Of a stretch of DNA of 64,000 bases, positions 46,442 through 55,250 are shown one piece after another (positions within the stretch are counted from its first letter, which is position 1; every line of letters starts with the position of its first letter). Origin of the DNA: Sphingobium sp. V4 (GTDB taxonomy: Bacteria > Pseudomonadota > Alphaproteobacteria > Sphingomonadales > Sphingomonadaceae); assembly GCF_029590555.1 (NCBI RefSeq), contig NZ_CP081001.1:3010001-3074000 (forward strand), written 5' to 3'. Position numbers and translations under genes: made by a program. Under the pieces are notes generated by a model, which had not been told where the DNA came from, did not search any database, and saw only the letters and a program-made list of their open reading frames with translations.

Positions 46442-46444
46442 GGC

Positions 46445-47572
46445 TCAGCCCGGAAACAGGCCGATCAATTGCGCCAGCGCACCGCGCACCGCGCGGCGCT
46501 GGTCCTTGTCGGGCGACATGCCGATCCGCACCACGGTCAGCCGCTGGGATGGCGAAATCAGGATATATTGCCCATTATGCCCGACGCAGCCGAACAGGCT
46601 CTCGGGCGCCTGGCCCGGCATCAGCGCGCTTTCGCTGCTGTCGCGGTTCAGCCAGATATGCAGCCCATAGGCCGGATTGCGGCGCGACGGGGTGGTCATC
46701 AGGTCGATCCACTTTTCCGGCAATATCTGGTGCCCGTTGGGCGAGCGGCCCCGGCGGCGCAGCAGGTCGCCGAAGCGGCCATAGTCGCGCGCGGTCATGT
46801 GCAGGATGCTGCCGCCGATCATCGTGCCGGTCGCGTCATATTCCGGCGTCAGGCTGGGCAGCTTTCCGGGCGCCTTCAGCCGCCCGTCGATGAACATCTG
46901 CATCGCCCGTCGCCGCACGTCGGGATCGGCGCTGTTGGTCAGCATCCGCGTCATCAGGTCGGTCAGGATCATGCTGCTGCCGGTCGAATAGGCGAACGTC
47001 GCGCCCGGCGCATGGGCCAGCGGCTTGGATTCGGCATAGGCCGCCATGTCCTGCGTCCCGTCGGCAAACAGCATCCGCACCGTGTCGCCCTGAGGCTGGG
47101 GATCGCCATCCTCGACATGATCGAGGCCCGAACTCATCGTCAGCAATTGCCGCAGGGTGATGCGCCCGCGCGGGTCGCCCGGCTGGTTCCACGCCGGCAC
47201 CGGGACCGGCGAATCGAGCGCCAGCCGTCCGTCCGCGACCATCAGCCCGACCAGCACGGCCGTCACGCTTTTGGCGATCGACCAGGACAGCAACTTCGTA
47301 TTGGGGCCGAAACCCGGTGCATAGCGTTCCGCGATCACCTTCCCGTCGCGCAGGACGACCAGCGCCCGGGTCTGGCCCATCGCATCATCATCGAACAGCG
47401 GGTCGATCGCGCCGCGCAGGGCGCTTTCGCTCACCACCGCGTCGGATGCCACGCTGTAGACGGAGTCGGGCCCCTGTTGCGCCGCGCGGCCGGCGAGCGT
47501 CGCCGCCACCACAAGCGCGGCGATGCCGGCGCCCACCCCAAGGCGCTTTACGATTCGGCTCTCGATCTGCAT
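46445..47572 (-). CDS. Serine hydrolase, beta-lactamase/PBP4-like
   Basis: 375 residues with an N-terminal hydrophobic segment (VGAGIAALVVAATLAGRAA) that is a signal or anchor. The active SxxK is SIAK in LLSWSIAKSVTAVL, near residue 97. The second motif is YAYSTGSS (Y-x-S/N-like). Third-region residues GCVGHNGQYILI replace a K-T-G type. This is the class C beta-lactamase-like family, usually esterase or peptidase activity. It starts 37 bp from the oppositely oriented gene. Confidence 0.9.
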   Translation of the reverse strand: MQIESRIVKRLGVGAGIAALVVAATLAGRAAQQGPDSVYSVASDAVVSESALRGAIDPLFDDDAMGQTRALVVLRDGKVIAERYAPGFGPNTKLLSWSIAKSVTAVLVGLMVADGRLALDSPVPVPAWNQPGDPRGRITLRQLLTMSSGLDHVEDGDPQPQGDTVRMLFADGTQDMAAYAESKPLAHAPGATFAYSTGSSMILTDLMTRMLTNSADPDVRRRAMQMFIDGRLKAPGKLPSLTPEYDATGTMIGGSILHMTARDYGRFGDLLRRRGRSPNGHQILPEKWIDLMTTPSRRNPAYGLHIWLNRDSSESALMPGQAPESLFGCVGHNGQYILISPSQRLTVVRIGMSPDKDQRRAVRGALAQLIGLFPG

Positions 47573-47609
47573 AAGCCGGCGCCCTTACATGGAGGCGTGG
47601 AAAAGAGCC

Positions 47610-47930
47610 ATGGTGGTTCGGCGGAAATGGTGGATGGCGGCGGGGCTGATCGTTCTGGCGCTGCTGGGCGCCCTGGTGTGGAACTGGGCCAGCCTGCGCG
47701 CGCAGGCACGGCTTGGCACCGCCTATGGCGCGCGCATCGGCTGTTCCTGCCGCTATGTCGAGGGCCGCACGATGGGCAGCTGCCAGCAGGACAAGGAACC
47801 GGGCATGGCGCTGGTGCGCCTGGCCGACCTGCCCGAAGAGCGGGCGGTCAAGGCCAGCGTGCCCTTGCTCGCCAGCCGCACCGCGCGATTCAAGCCCGGC
47901 TGGGGCTGCCTGCTCGATCCGATCGGCTGA
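47610..47930 (+). CDS. Membrane-anchored small protein with a CSCRY segment
   Basis: 106 residues. An N-terminal anchor (KWWMAAGLIVLALLGALVWNWA) precedes a short extracytoplasmic part with the Cys-rich GARIGCSCRYVEGRTMGSC and a terminal WGCLLDP. ATG 47610 is preferred (AAAAGAG upstream) over 47589. I know similar small proteins from sphingomonads but no function. The four Cys could form disulfides in the periplasm. Confidence 0.72.
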   Translation: MVVRRKWWMAAGLIVLALLGALVWNWASLRAQARLGTAYGARIGCSCRYVEGRTMGSCQQDKEPGMALVRLADLPEERAVKASVPLLASRTARFKPGWGCLLDPIG

Positions 47931-48018
47931 TCGCAAAAACCTCCGTTCGGTTCGCGCGTGTCGGGAACCGCCCGCGCAAGGCTGGCCCCGGCCCGCATCA
48001 GCCGCTAAGGCGCTCCGC

Positions 48019-49791
48019 ATGGCGCGCGACATCCCCACGCTTCTCCACGACATCTTCGGCTTCACCAGCTTTCGCGGGGTGCAGCAGCAGGTGGTGGGCC
48101 GCGTCATGGCGGGTCAGCCGACGCTCGCCATCATGCCGACCGGCGCGGGCAAGTCGCTCTGCTACCAATTGCCCGCCGTGGCGCTCGACGGCTGCTGCGT
48201 GGTTGTGTCGCCGCTGATCGCGCTGATGCACGACCAGCTGCGCGCCGCGCAGGCGGTGGGCATCCGCGCCGCCAGCCTGACCAGCGTGGACGCGGACTGG
48301 CGCGAGACGCAGGACCGGCTGCGCAACGGCGACCTCGACCTGCTTTACGTGGCGCCGGAACGGGCGAGCGGGGAGGGTTTCCGGAGCCTGCTGCGCAGCG
48401 CAAGGATCGCGCTGTTCGCGATCGACGAAGCCCATTGCGTCTCCGAATGGGGCCATGATTTCCGTCCCGATTATCGCCTGTTGCGCCCGTTGCTGGACGA
48501 ATTTCCGGCCGTTCCGCGCCTCGCCCTGACGGCGACCGCGGACGCGCATACCCGCAGGGACATCCTCGTCCAGCTCGGCATCCCCGAGGATGGCCTCATC
48601 ATCTCGGGCTTCGACCGGCCCAATATCCGCTACGCCGTCCATCCGCGCGACGGCCTGACGCGCCAGCTTGCAGATCTTCTGGCGAGCGAGAAGGGGCCGG
48701 GCGTCGTCTATGCCCAGACCCGCGCCGCGACCGAGAAGCTCGCCGAAACACTGGGCCGGTCCGGCCGCCCGGTGCGCGCCTATCATGCCGGCATGGACCC
48801 GGCCCGGCGCGCCGCCAACCAGTCCGCCTTCATCGCCAGCGAGGATATGGTGATGGTCGCTACCGTCGCCTTCGGCATGGGGATCGACAAGCCCGACGTG
48901 CGCTTCGTCGCCCATGCGGGCCTGCCCAAGTCGATCGAGGGCTATTATCAGGAATCGGGCCGCGCCGGTCGCGACGGCGAACCGGCGGTCGCCCATCTCT
49001 TCTGGGGGGCGGAGGATTTCGCCCGCGCGCGGATGCGGATCGCCGAACTGGACCAGAGCCGCCAGCAGGGCGAACGCACGCGCATCGCGGCTCTGGGCGC
49101 GCTGGTCGAAACGGCGACCTGCCGCCGCGCGATCCTGCTGCGCCATTTCGGGGAAGACCCGCCGCCCGCCTGCGGCAATTGCGACAATTGCCTGACGCCG
49201 CCGGCCAGCGTCGATGCGACCGAGACCGCGCGCAAATATCTTTCCGCCGTCTACCGCACCGGACAGAGTTTCGGCAGCGGCCATATCGAGCAGGTGCTGA
49301 GCGGCGCGACGACGGACAAGATCCGCGAGCGCGGCCATGACAAGATATCCGTCCACGGCATCGTCAGTGGCGACGAGGCCGCGCTGTTGCGCCCGGTTTC
49401 GCGCGCGCTGCTGGTCCGCGACGCGCTGGAGACGACCGAGCATGGCGGGCTGATGCTCGGTCCCAATGCTCGGCCGATCCTGCGCGGCGAGGAGGAGGTG
49501 CGGATTCTCGTGCCGCCGAAGCGCCCGCGCGGCAAGCGCAGCGCCCGCAACGGCGCGGATGCCAACCCGGTCGGCGATCCGCTGTTCGACGCGCTGCGCG
49601 CCTGCCGCCGCGAACTGGCGCAGGAGGCCGGCGTGCCGCCCTATGTCATCTTCCATGATTCGACGTTGCGCGAAATGGCCGAGCAGCGCCCGTCGAGCAT
49701 CCGCGAGATGAGCCATATCAGCGGCATCGGCCAGAAGAAGCTGGACGCCTGGGGCGATGCCTTCCTCGCCGCGATCCGGCCCTTCCTCTAG
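48019..49791 (+). CDS. recQ: ATP-dependent DNA helicase RecQ
   Basis: 590 residues. 3'-5' helicase in recombination and repair. Walker A PTGAGKS at residues 40-46, DEAHC near 142, ALTATAD, and arginine finger region QESGRAGRDGEPA. Zn cysteines CGNCDNC plus an upstream CRRAILLRHFGED lie in the RecQ zinc domain. A winged-helix RQC domain and an HRDC domain (FDALRACRRELAQEAGVPPYVIFHDSTL) complete the full layout. Confidence 0.97.
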   Translation: MARDIPTLLHDIFGFTSFRGVQQQVVGRVMAGQPTLAIMPTGAGKSLCYQLPAVALDGCCVVVSPLIALMHDQLRAAQAVGIRAASLTSVDADWRETQDRLRNGDLDLLYVAPERASGEGFRSLLRSARIALFAIDEAHCVSEWGHDFRPDYRLLRPLLDEFPAVPRLALTATADAHTRRDILVQLGIPEDGLIISGFDRPNIRYAVHPRDGLTRQLADLLASEKGPGVVYAQTRAATEKLAETLGRSGRPVRAYHAGMDPARRAANQSAFIASEDMVMVATVAFGMGIDKPDVRFVAHAGLPKSIEGYYQESGRAGRDGEPAVAHLFWGAEDFARARMRIAELDQSRQQGERTRIAALGALVETATCRRAILLRHFGEDPPPACGNCDNCLTPPASVDATETARKYLSAVYRTGQSFGSGHIEQVLSGATTDKIRERGHDKISVHGIVSGDEAALLRPVSRALLVRDALETTEHGGLMLGPNARPILRGEEEVRILVPPKRPRGKRSARNGADANPVGDPLFDALRACRRELAQEAGVPPYVIFHDSTLREMAEQRPSSIREMSHISGIGQKKLDAWGDAFLAAIRPFL

Positions 49792-49848
49792 CTCCGCTCT
49801 TGAATCCCCCGCCTTACGGGCGCATGGCTCGCGCAAAAGGAGAAGCCC

Positions 49849-50277
49849 ATGTTCCGCAAGCTCACTGACCGCATCCTCGTTTCGCCCCAGATCAGCGTCG
49901 ATCAGGTAGCGGACGCGAAGGCGCAGGGCGTGACGGTCATCATCAACAACCGCCCCGATGACGAGGAACCTGGCCAGGTCAACGGCGCGGCGATCGAGGC
50001 GGCCGCGAAGGACGCGGGCATCGCCTATGTCGCCGTGCCCGTCGCCCATGGCGGCTTCGCGCCCTGGCAGCTGGACGGCATGGCCGGCGCGCTCGACCAG
50101 GCGGGCGAGGGCAAGGTGCTCGCCTATTGCCGCTCGGGCACGCGCAGCACGCTGCTCTGGGCGCTCACCCGCGCGCGCGCAGGCGACAATGGCGATGTCC
50201 TCGCCGCGCAGGCGGCGGCGGCCGGCTATGACATCAGCCCGGTCCGCCAGATCATGGACGCCTTGTCAGCCCGATAG
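49849..50277 (+). CDS. DUF442/TIGR01244-type phosphatase-like protein
   Basis: 142 residues. FRKLTDRILVSPQISVDQVADAKAQGVTVIINNRPDDEE matches the N-terminus of the beta-lactamase-hydrolase-like (Blh/DUF442) domain. CRSGTRS is the CX5R loop typical of dual-specificity phosphatase or sulfur-transferase folds. GGAGA with AAAAGGAG is upstream. In other bacteria this domain is fused to a sulfur dioxygenase in sulfide metabolism; here it is free-standing. It is convergent with the FAD oxidase. Confidence 0.85.
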   Translation: MFRKLTDRILVSPQISVDQVADAKAQGVTVIINNRPDDEEPGQVNGAAIEAAAKDAGIAYVAVPVAHGGFAPWQLDGMAGALDQAGEGKVLAYCRSGTRSTLLWALTRARAGDNGDVLAAQAAAAGYDISPVRQIMDALSAR

Positions 50278-50280
50278 GTT

Positions 50281-51435
50281 TTACGCCCAGAACTGCGCGA
50301 GCTGCCGCACGGAGGCGGCGGCGGCGGCGTGGTCGGGCTGCTCGTTGGCGTCGCCATAGCCATAAAATTCGTCCTGCCCCACCTCCTGCACGACGATTCC
50401 GTCGCGCCGGGCGAGCATGGACAATGACCCGTAGAAAACGCCATAGGTCGCCCCGGCCTGCGGGATCAGCCAGGCGATCTGGCCACGCACGGGGACGATG
50501 CTCTCGTCCCGCCAGAGCGCTCGTGCGCCATAGCCGGTGCAATTGATGACGACCTTCTGCTTCAGTCGGGTGACGTCGCCGGGCTCGTGAAACTCCATCG
50601 GAACGAGGCGGCCGCCCGCGATCAGGAAATCATGGGTCAGTTGATGGGCCAGGTCGGCGACGTTGAAGGTCAGCGAACTGTTGCGACGGACGAATGCGGG
50701 GCGGAAGGGATGGGTGCCGGGCGCCATCTCCACCGATCGCGGCATGATGTCGCTCAGCCGGCTTTCCAGATGCAGGAAATCGTCGGGCCGCTCGGTCGGC
50801 ATGGCCGCCGGTTGGCGCTCTTGTCCGAAGGGCGTGTCGGACAGCATGTAGCGATCGGTCCATTCGACCGGATCGCCCGGCAGGCCGAGATAGCTCTGAT
50901 AGGTCGCGAAGGAACTGCGCGCCATCGCCTCCCATCGGTCGCCGAAGCCCGGATCGACCGCCTTCTGCATCGCCACCCGGCTGTCGGGCGACCAGGTGCC
51001 GGTCGCCCGCGCGGAGCGGACATGCGGGAACTGTTCCCTGGCATAGATGGTGACGCTGGCCCCCGCCCGCTGCGCGGTGAGAGCGGCGGTGATGCCCAGC
51101 GCGCCCGCGCCGATTACCGCGACCTCCCGCACGCCGTCGGCCAGCGCCATGCCAACCGCCACCTCGGCCGAACCCCAGCTCAGCGACCAGCCGCTGCCGC
51201 CATGGCCATAATTATGGACGACCCGCTTGCGTCCGACCTGCTCCACCTCGATCCGGGGGCCGGCTGCCCGAAAGGGGCGCAGGCAGACGGTGGTGCGGAA
51301 GATGCGGTCGGGTGTCGCGCGGATCGGTTCGACCCCGGCGAAGGGGTTGAAGGGCAGGGCGGCCCGCGCCGTCGCCGCCCAGCTCGCCGCGCCCGCGCCG
51401 CCGATCGCTCGACCCAGAAACGCCCGTCTGTCCAT
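50281..51435 (-). CDS. Tat-exported FAD-dependent amino acid oxidase
   Basis: 384 residues. The start is fixed by GGGAGGACAGGCG before ATG 51435. The N-terminus MDRRAFLGRAIGGAGAASWAATARA is a twin-arginine signal (RRAFL). A DAO-type FAD domain follows (VAVIGAGALGITAALTAQRAG about residue 120, NCTGYGARAL, VPVRGQIAWL). The sequence resembles D-aspartate/D-amino-acid oxidases. Export suggests oxidation of periplasmic D-amino acids; substrate not proven. Confidence 0.88.
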   Translation of the reverse strand: MDRRAFLGRAIGGAGAASWAATARAALPFNPFAGVEPIRATPDRIFRTTVCLRPFRAAGPRIEVEQVGRKRVVHNYGHGGSGWSLSWGSAEVAVGMALADGVREVAVIGAGALGITAALTAQRAGASVTIYAREQFPHVRSARATGTWSPDSRVAMQKAVDPGFGDRWEAMARSSFATYQSYLGLPGDPVEWTDRYMLSDTPFGQERQPAAMPTERPDDFLHLESRLSDIMPRSVEMAPGTHPFRPAFVRRNSSLTFNVADLAHQLTHDFLIAGGRLVPMEFHEPGDVTRLKQKVVINCTGYGARALWRDESIVPVRGQIAWLIPQAGATYGVFYGSLSMLARRDGIVVQEVGQDEFYGYGDANEQPDHAAAAASVRQLAQFWA

Positions 51436-51616
51436 CGCCTGTCCTCCCGCATGTCCCTGGTTTGAAACGAAGCGTCCCGGCTTTACCGCAACCATGGCGT
51501 CGGGCGCGCCGCCGCACAAGGCGCGGATCGGGGACGCCTGACTGTACGCCTGCCCAGAAGGGCAGGTCTTGATCGAGATTGTGGACAGCGGCAAACACTG
51601 AACATATCAGGAACAA

Positions 51617-52861
51617 ATGGTCCAGCTTTCCCCCCGGCAGAAGCTCGAAATCCTGGCCGACGCGGCAAAATATGACGCATCCTGCGCCTCCTCCGGCACG
51701 GCCCGGCGCGACAGTCGCGGCGGCAAGGGGATCGGCTCGACCGAAGGCATGGGCATCTGTCACGCCTATGCGCCCGACGGCCGCTGCATTTCGCTGCTCA
51801 AGATATTGCTGACCAACAGCTGCATCTTCGATTGCCATTATTGCATCAACCGCCGGTCGAGCGATGTGCGCCGCGCCCGCTTCACGGCGCAGGAGGTGGT
51901 CGACCTGACGCTCAGCTTCTACCGGCGCAACTATATCGAGGGGCTGTTCCTCTCGTCGGGCATCATCCGTTCCTCCGACTATACGATGGAGCAGCTGGTG
52001 GAAGTCGCCCGGTCGCTGCGCGAGGATCATGAATTTCGCGGCTATATCCACCTCAAGACCATTCCCGACGCTGATCCGGAACTGATCCGCCGGGCGGGGC
52101 TTCATGCCGACCGCCTGTCGATCAACGTCGAACTGCCGACCGAAAGCGGGCTGCGGCAACTCGCGCCGGAAAAAAATGGCGGCCGGATCGAGGGCGCCAT
52201 GGGTCGCCTGCGTGCGGAGATGGAGGATCATGGCGACGCGCGGCGCAAATATCGCCACGCTCCGCGTTTCGCGCCGGCCGGCCAGTCGACGCAGATGATC
52301 GTCGGCGCCGACGCGGCGGATGACCGCGCGATCATTGCGCGGGCGAGCAGCCTCTACGACCGGCACCGGCTGCGGCGCGTCTATTACAGCGCCTTCTCCC
52401 CCATTCCTTCGCCCAGCGCGGTGCTGCCGCTCAAGCGCCCGCCGCTCCTGCGCGAACATCGCCTCTACCAGTCGGACTGGATGATGCGCTTCTACGGCTA
52501 TGATGCGGGCGAGATCGCCGCTGCCACGGACCCTGCCACCGGCTGCCTGCCGCTCGACATCGACCCCAAGCTGGCCTGGGCGCTCAACCATCGCGCGACC
52601 TTCCCGGTCGATGTCAACCGTGCCCCGCGCGAAGCGCTGCTGCGGGTGCCGGGCCTGGGCGTGAAGGCCGTGGACCGCATCCTGGCGAGCCGCCGCCACC
52701 GCCGGTTGCGGCTGGAAGATGTCGGCCGGCTCACCACCTCCATCATCAAGCTGCGCCCCTTCCTGGTGACGGCGGACTGGCGGCCGACGGCGCTGGTCGA
52801 CCGGATCGACCTGCGCGCCCACATCGCCCCGCCGGCCCGCCAGCTCGAACTCTTCGCCTGA
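51617..52861 (+). CDS. Radical-SAM protein with C-terminal HhH (TIGR03916-like)
   Basis: 414 residues. Radical-SAM 4Fe-4S cysteines C69, C73 and C76 (CIFDCHYC). The N-terminal part KLEILADAAKYDASCASSG and later SQMIVGADAADD fit the family named putative DNA modification/repair radical SAM protein. A ComEA-like helix-hairpin-helix sits near residues 335-375 (VNRAPREALLRVPGLGVKAVDRIL), which suggests DNA binding. The chemistry is unknown. It is the first gene of a same-strand set ending in DUF4130-UdgX. Confidence 0.9.
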   Translation: MVQLSPRQKLEILADAAKYDASCASSGTARRDSRGGKGIGSTEGMGICHAYAPDGRCISLLKILLTNSCIFDCHYCINRRSSDVRRARFTAQEVVDLTLSFYRRNYIEGLFLSSGIIRSSDYTMEQLVEVARSLREDHEFRGYIHLKTIPDADPELIRRAGLHADRLSINVELPTESGLRQLAPEKNGGRIEGAMGRLRAEMEDHGDARRKYRHAPRFAPAGQSTQMIVGADAADDRAIIARASSLYDRHRLRRVYYSAFSPIPSPSAVLPLKRPPLLREHRLYQSDWMMRFYGYDAGEIAAATDPATGCLPLDIDPKLAWALNHRATFPVDVNRAPREALLRVPGLGVKAVDRILASRRHRRLRLEDVGRLTTSIIKLRPFLVTADWRPTALVDRIDLRAHIAPPARQLELFA

Positions 52862-52949
52862 CCGCGGCATTTCCATCGCCAGATTCCCCTTGATTGCGTG
52901 ACTTTATCGTGAAATTCTGTGTTCCGGGTCATTTATGGAGGACGGGGCC

Positions 52950-53300
52950 GTGGCGACCACATTGGGCAATCGGGGGCAGGGGCGCGCCGGTTATGCCAAG
53001 CGGATCAGCAGTCATCTTGCTGCCGCGCTGGTGGTCTTCTGCCTGCTCCAGATCTTCATCGTCGCGAAGATGGGGGGATCGCTCGTCCTGCACCTGGGCA
53101 TCATCATCGCGATCGGCGGCTATGCCCTCGCCGCGCGCGGGCTGGAACGGCGCTGGCACATGCTGGAGCAGGGCGGCCTGTCGCAGCATGGACTGGCGCT
53201 GCGGTTCCGGCGCGACCTGCTGCAACTCTGGGGGGCGAGCCTCATCGGCGCGCTACTCTGGATTCCGGTCGCGATCATCTATCGCTTCCTCTTCGGCTGA
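52950..53300 (+). CDS. Small two- or three-span membrane protein
   Basis: 116 residues from GTG 52950, chosen because GGAGGAC is 6 nt upstream; an in-frame ATG at 52935 lacks a ribosome site. Spans at about residues 12-32 (HLAAALVVFCLLQIFIV), 38-56 and 93-112 (LIGALLWIPVAIIYRFLF). A positively charged loop (RGLERRWHMLEQG) lies between. No domain recognised. It lies between the radical-SAM and hemerythrin genes and might anchor or signal for the module. Confidence 0.65.
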   Translation: MATTLGNRGQGRAGYAKRISSHLAAALVVFCLLQIFIVAKMGGSLVLHLGIIIAIGGYALAARGLERRWHMLEQGGLSQHGLALRFRRDLLQLWGASLIGALLWIPVAIIYRFLFG

Positions 53301-53374
53301 TTTTTCTTCGGCGGATCGGCCGGAGCCAATTGCCGCGCCTGTCGTTGTCCTTGCTCGCACGAGGAGGACAGACC

Positions 53375-53845
53375 ATGGCCGACGCCAGTATTTTCCATCG
53401 CCTGAAGCAGGATCACGACGCCCACCGCCAGCTCTTCGCCAAGATGGCGGACGCCGACCGCGACCAGGATGGGGAGCGGCTGGAAAAGCTGTTCGCCCAG
53501 TTCAAGGTCGAGGTGACGGCCCATGCCGCCGCCGAGGAGGAAACGCTCTACGCCACCATGCTGTCCCGCCCCGACCTGCGCGAGGATGCGCAGCACAGCG
53601 TGTCGGAACACAAGGAGATCGACGATTTTCTGGAGGAGCTGGACGGCCTGGCCTTCAATGGCGAGGAATGGCGCAAGACCTTTGCAGACATGAAGAAGCG
53701 CTACCTCCACCATATCGAAGAGGAGGAGGAAGAGATGTTCCCCGACGCCGCCAGGGATCTGACGACGGACGAGGAGCAGGAACTGGGCGCGCTGTTCGCC
53801 AAGCGCAAGCCCGCCGAACTGGAGCGCGCCCAGGCCGACGAGTGA
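53375..53845 (+). CDS. Hemerythrin/HHE cation-binding protein
   Basis: 156 residues with GAGGAGGACAGACC before ATG. The four-helix HHE domain has His/Glu ligands in FHRLKQDHDAHRQL, VTAHAAAEEETLY, SEHKEIDDFLEEL and RYLHHIEEEEEEMFP, a typical di-iron set. Such proteins bind O2 or sense or repair Fe and NO stress. It starts 74 bp after the membrane gene and ends 4 bp before the UdgX gene. Confidence 0.92.
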   Translation: MADASIFHRLKQDHDAHRQLFAKMADADRDQDGERLEKLFAQFKVEVTAHAAAEEETLYATMLSRPDLREDAQHSVSEHKEIDDFLEELDGLAFNGEEWRKTFADMKKRYLHHIEEEEEEMFPDAARDLTTDEEQELGALFAKRKPAELERAQADE

Positions 53846-53849
53846 TGTC

Positions 53850-55250
53850 ATGCACCGCGTCGTATTGACGGCCCCCGATGATTTCGAGGGCTGGCGCGAT
53901 GCGGCGCGGGGGCTGGCGATGGCCGGGGTCGATCCGGCGGCCATCGTCTGGCAGGTGGGCGATGCGCCGGGCGACCTGTTCGGTGACGCCGTCGCGCCCC
54001 CGGCGCCGCCAGCCGGCGGCCTTGCCGTCCCGCGCGCCTTCATCGACCTGGCCCGAAGCGCCATTCTCCACCGCGATCCCGAACGCTTCGCCTTGCTGTA
54101 TATGTTGCTCTGCCGGTTGCGCGACCGGCCGCGGCTGATGGAGGACAAGGCCGACCCGCTCCTGCGCCGCATCGACGCGCTGGCAAAGGCGGTGCGGCGC
54201 GATGTCCACAAGATGCGCGCCTTCGTCCGCTTCCGCGAAGTGGCGGAGGGAGAAGGCGTGCGCTTCGTTGCCTGGTTCGAACCGGAACATCATGTCGTCC
54301 GCGCCAATGCGGGCTTCTTCGTGCGTCGCTTCGCCGCGATGCGCTGGTCGATCCTGACGCCGGAACTGAGCATCCATTGGGACGGTGGGGCGTTGACGCA
54401 GGGACCGGGTGCGACCCGCCAGGACGCGCCGGACGGCGACCCGGTCGAAGCGCTGTGGAAGGGCTATTATGCCGCGATCTTCAATCCCGCCCGGCTCAAG
54501 ACCGGCGCGATGCTGTCGGAAATGCCGAAAAAATACTGGCGCAACCTGCCGGAAGCGGCGCTCATCCCCGATCTCGTCGCCGGCGCGCAGCGGCGGGAGG
54601 CGGCCATGATCGCGACCGCGCCCAAGGCGCCGGCCGCCCGATCGGCCAACAGCGCCACCGCCTGGAGCGCGGTGCGGGACCAGGCGCTGCGCTGTACCCG
54701 CTGCCCGCTCCACCGGGACGCGACCCGGACCGTCTTCGGCGAAGGCCCGCTCGATGCCTCGCTCTTCTTCATCGGCGAGCAGCCCGGCGACCAGGAGGAT
54801 CTGGCCGGCCGGCCCTTCGTCGGCCCGGCGGGGCAATTGTTCGACCAGGCATTGGCGGAGGCCGGGGTGGATCGCGCCCGCGCCTATGTCACCAACGCGG
54901 TCAAGCATTTCAAATATGCACAGCGCGGCAAGCGGCGCATCCACCAGACGCCGGACGCGGGCGAGGTGCAGGCCTGCCATTGGTGGCTGGCGCAGGAACT
55001 GGACATCATCCGTCCCCGGCTGCTGGTCGCGCTCGGGGCAACGGCGGCGCGGGCGATGCTGGGGAAGCCCGTGACGATCAGCCGGACGCGCGGACAGGCG
55101 ATCGCGCTGGAATCGGGCGCGGAAGGGTGGGTGACGGTCCATCCCAGCTATCTGCTGCGCCTGCCCGACCCGGTGCAGGCGGCCGAAGAACGGATGCGCT
55201 TCGTGGCGGAATTGCGGATGATCGGCGAACGGGCGCGAGCGCTGGCCTAA
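53850..55250 (+). CDS. DUF4130 - UdgX fusion (uracil-DNA-binding protein)
   Basis: 466 residues. Residues about 1-250 are a DUF4130 domain (MHRVVLTAPDDFEGWRDAA, HKMRAFVRFREV, YYAAIFNPARLKTG, PKKYWRNLPEAALIPDL), of unknown activity. Residues about 270-466 are a UDG fold of the UdgX class. It has GEQPGDQEDLAGRPFVGPAG, Fe-S cysteines such as C282/C285, and the R-loop KRRIHQ at residues 361-366. In UdgX the loop His (here His365) forms a covalent bond to uracil DNA. The fusion with DUF4130 and the radical-SAM neighbour suggests a repair or processing unit. Confidence 0.93.
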   Translation: MHRVVLTAPDDFEGWRDAARGLAMAGVDPAAIVWQVGDAPGDLFGDAVAPPAPPAGGLAVPRAFIDLARSAILHRDPERFALLYMLLCRLRDRPRLMEDKADPLLRRIDALAKAVRRDVHKMRAFVRFREVAEGEGVRFVAWFEPEHHVVRANAGFFVRRFAAMRWSILTPELSIHWDGGALTQGPGATRQDAPDGDPVEALWKGYYAAIFNPARLKTGAMLSEMPKKYWRNLPEAALIPDLVAGAQRREAAMIATAPKAPAARSANSATAWSAVRDQALRCTRCPLHRDATRTVFGEGPLDASLFFIGEQPGDQEDLAGRPFVGPAGQLFDQALAEAGVDRARAYVTNAVKHFKYAQRGKRRIHQTPDAGEVQACHWWLAQELDIIRPRLLVALGATAARAMLGKPVTISRTRGQAIALESGAEGWVTVHPSYLLRLPDPVQAAEERMRFVAELRMIGERARALA

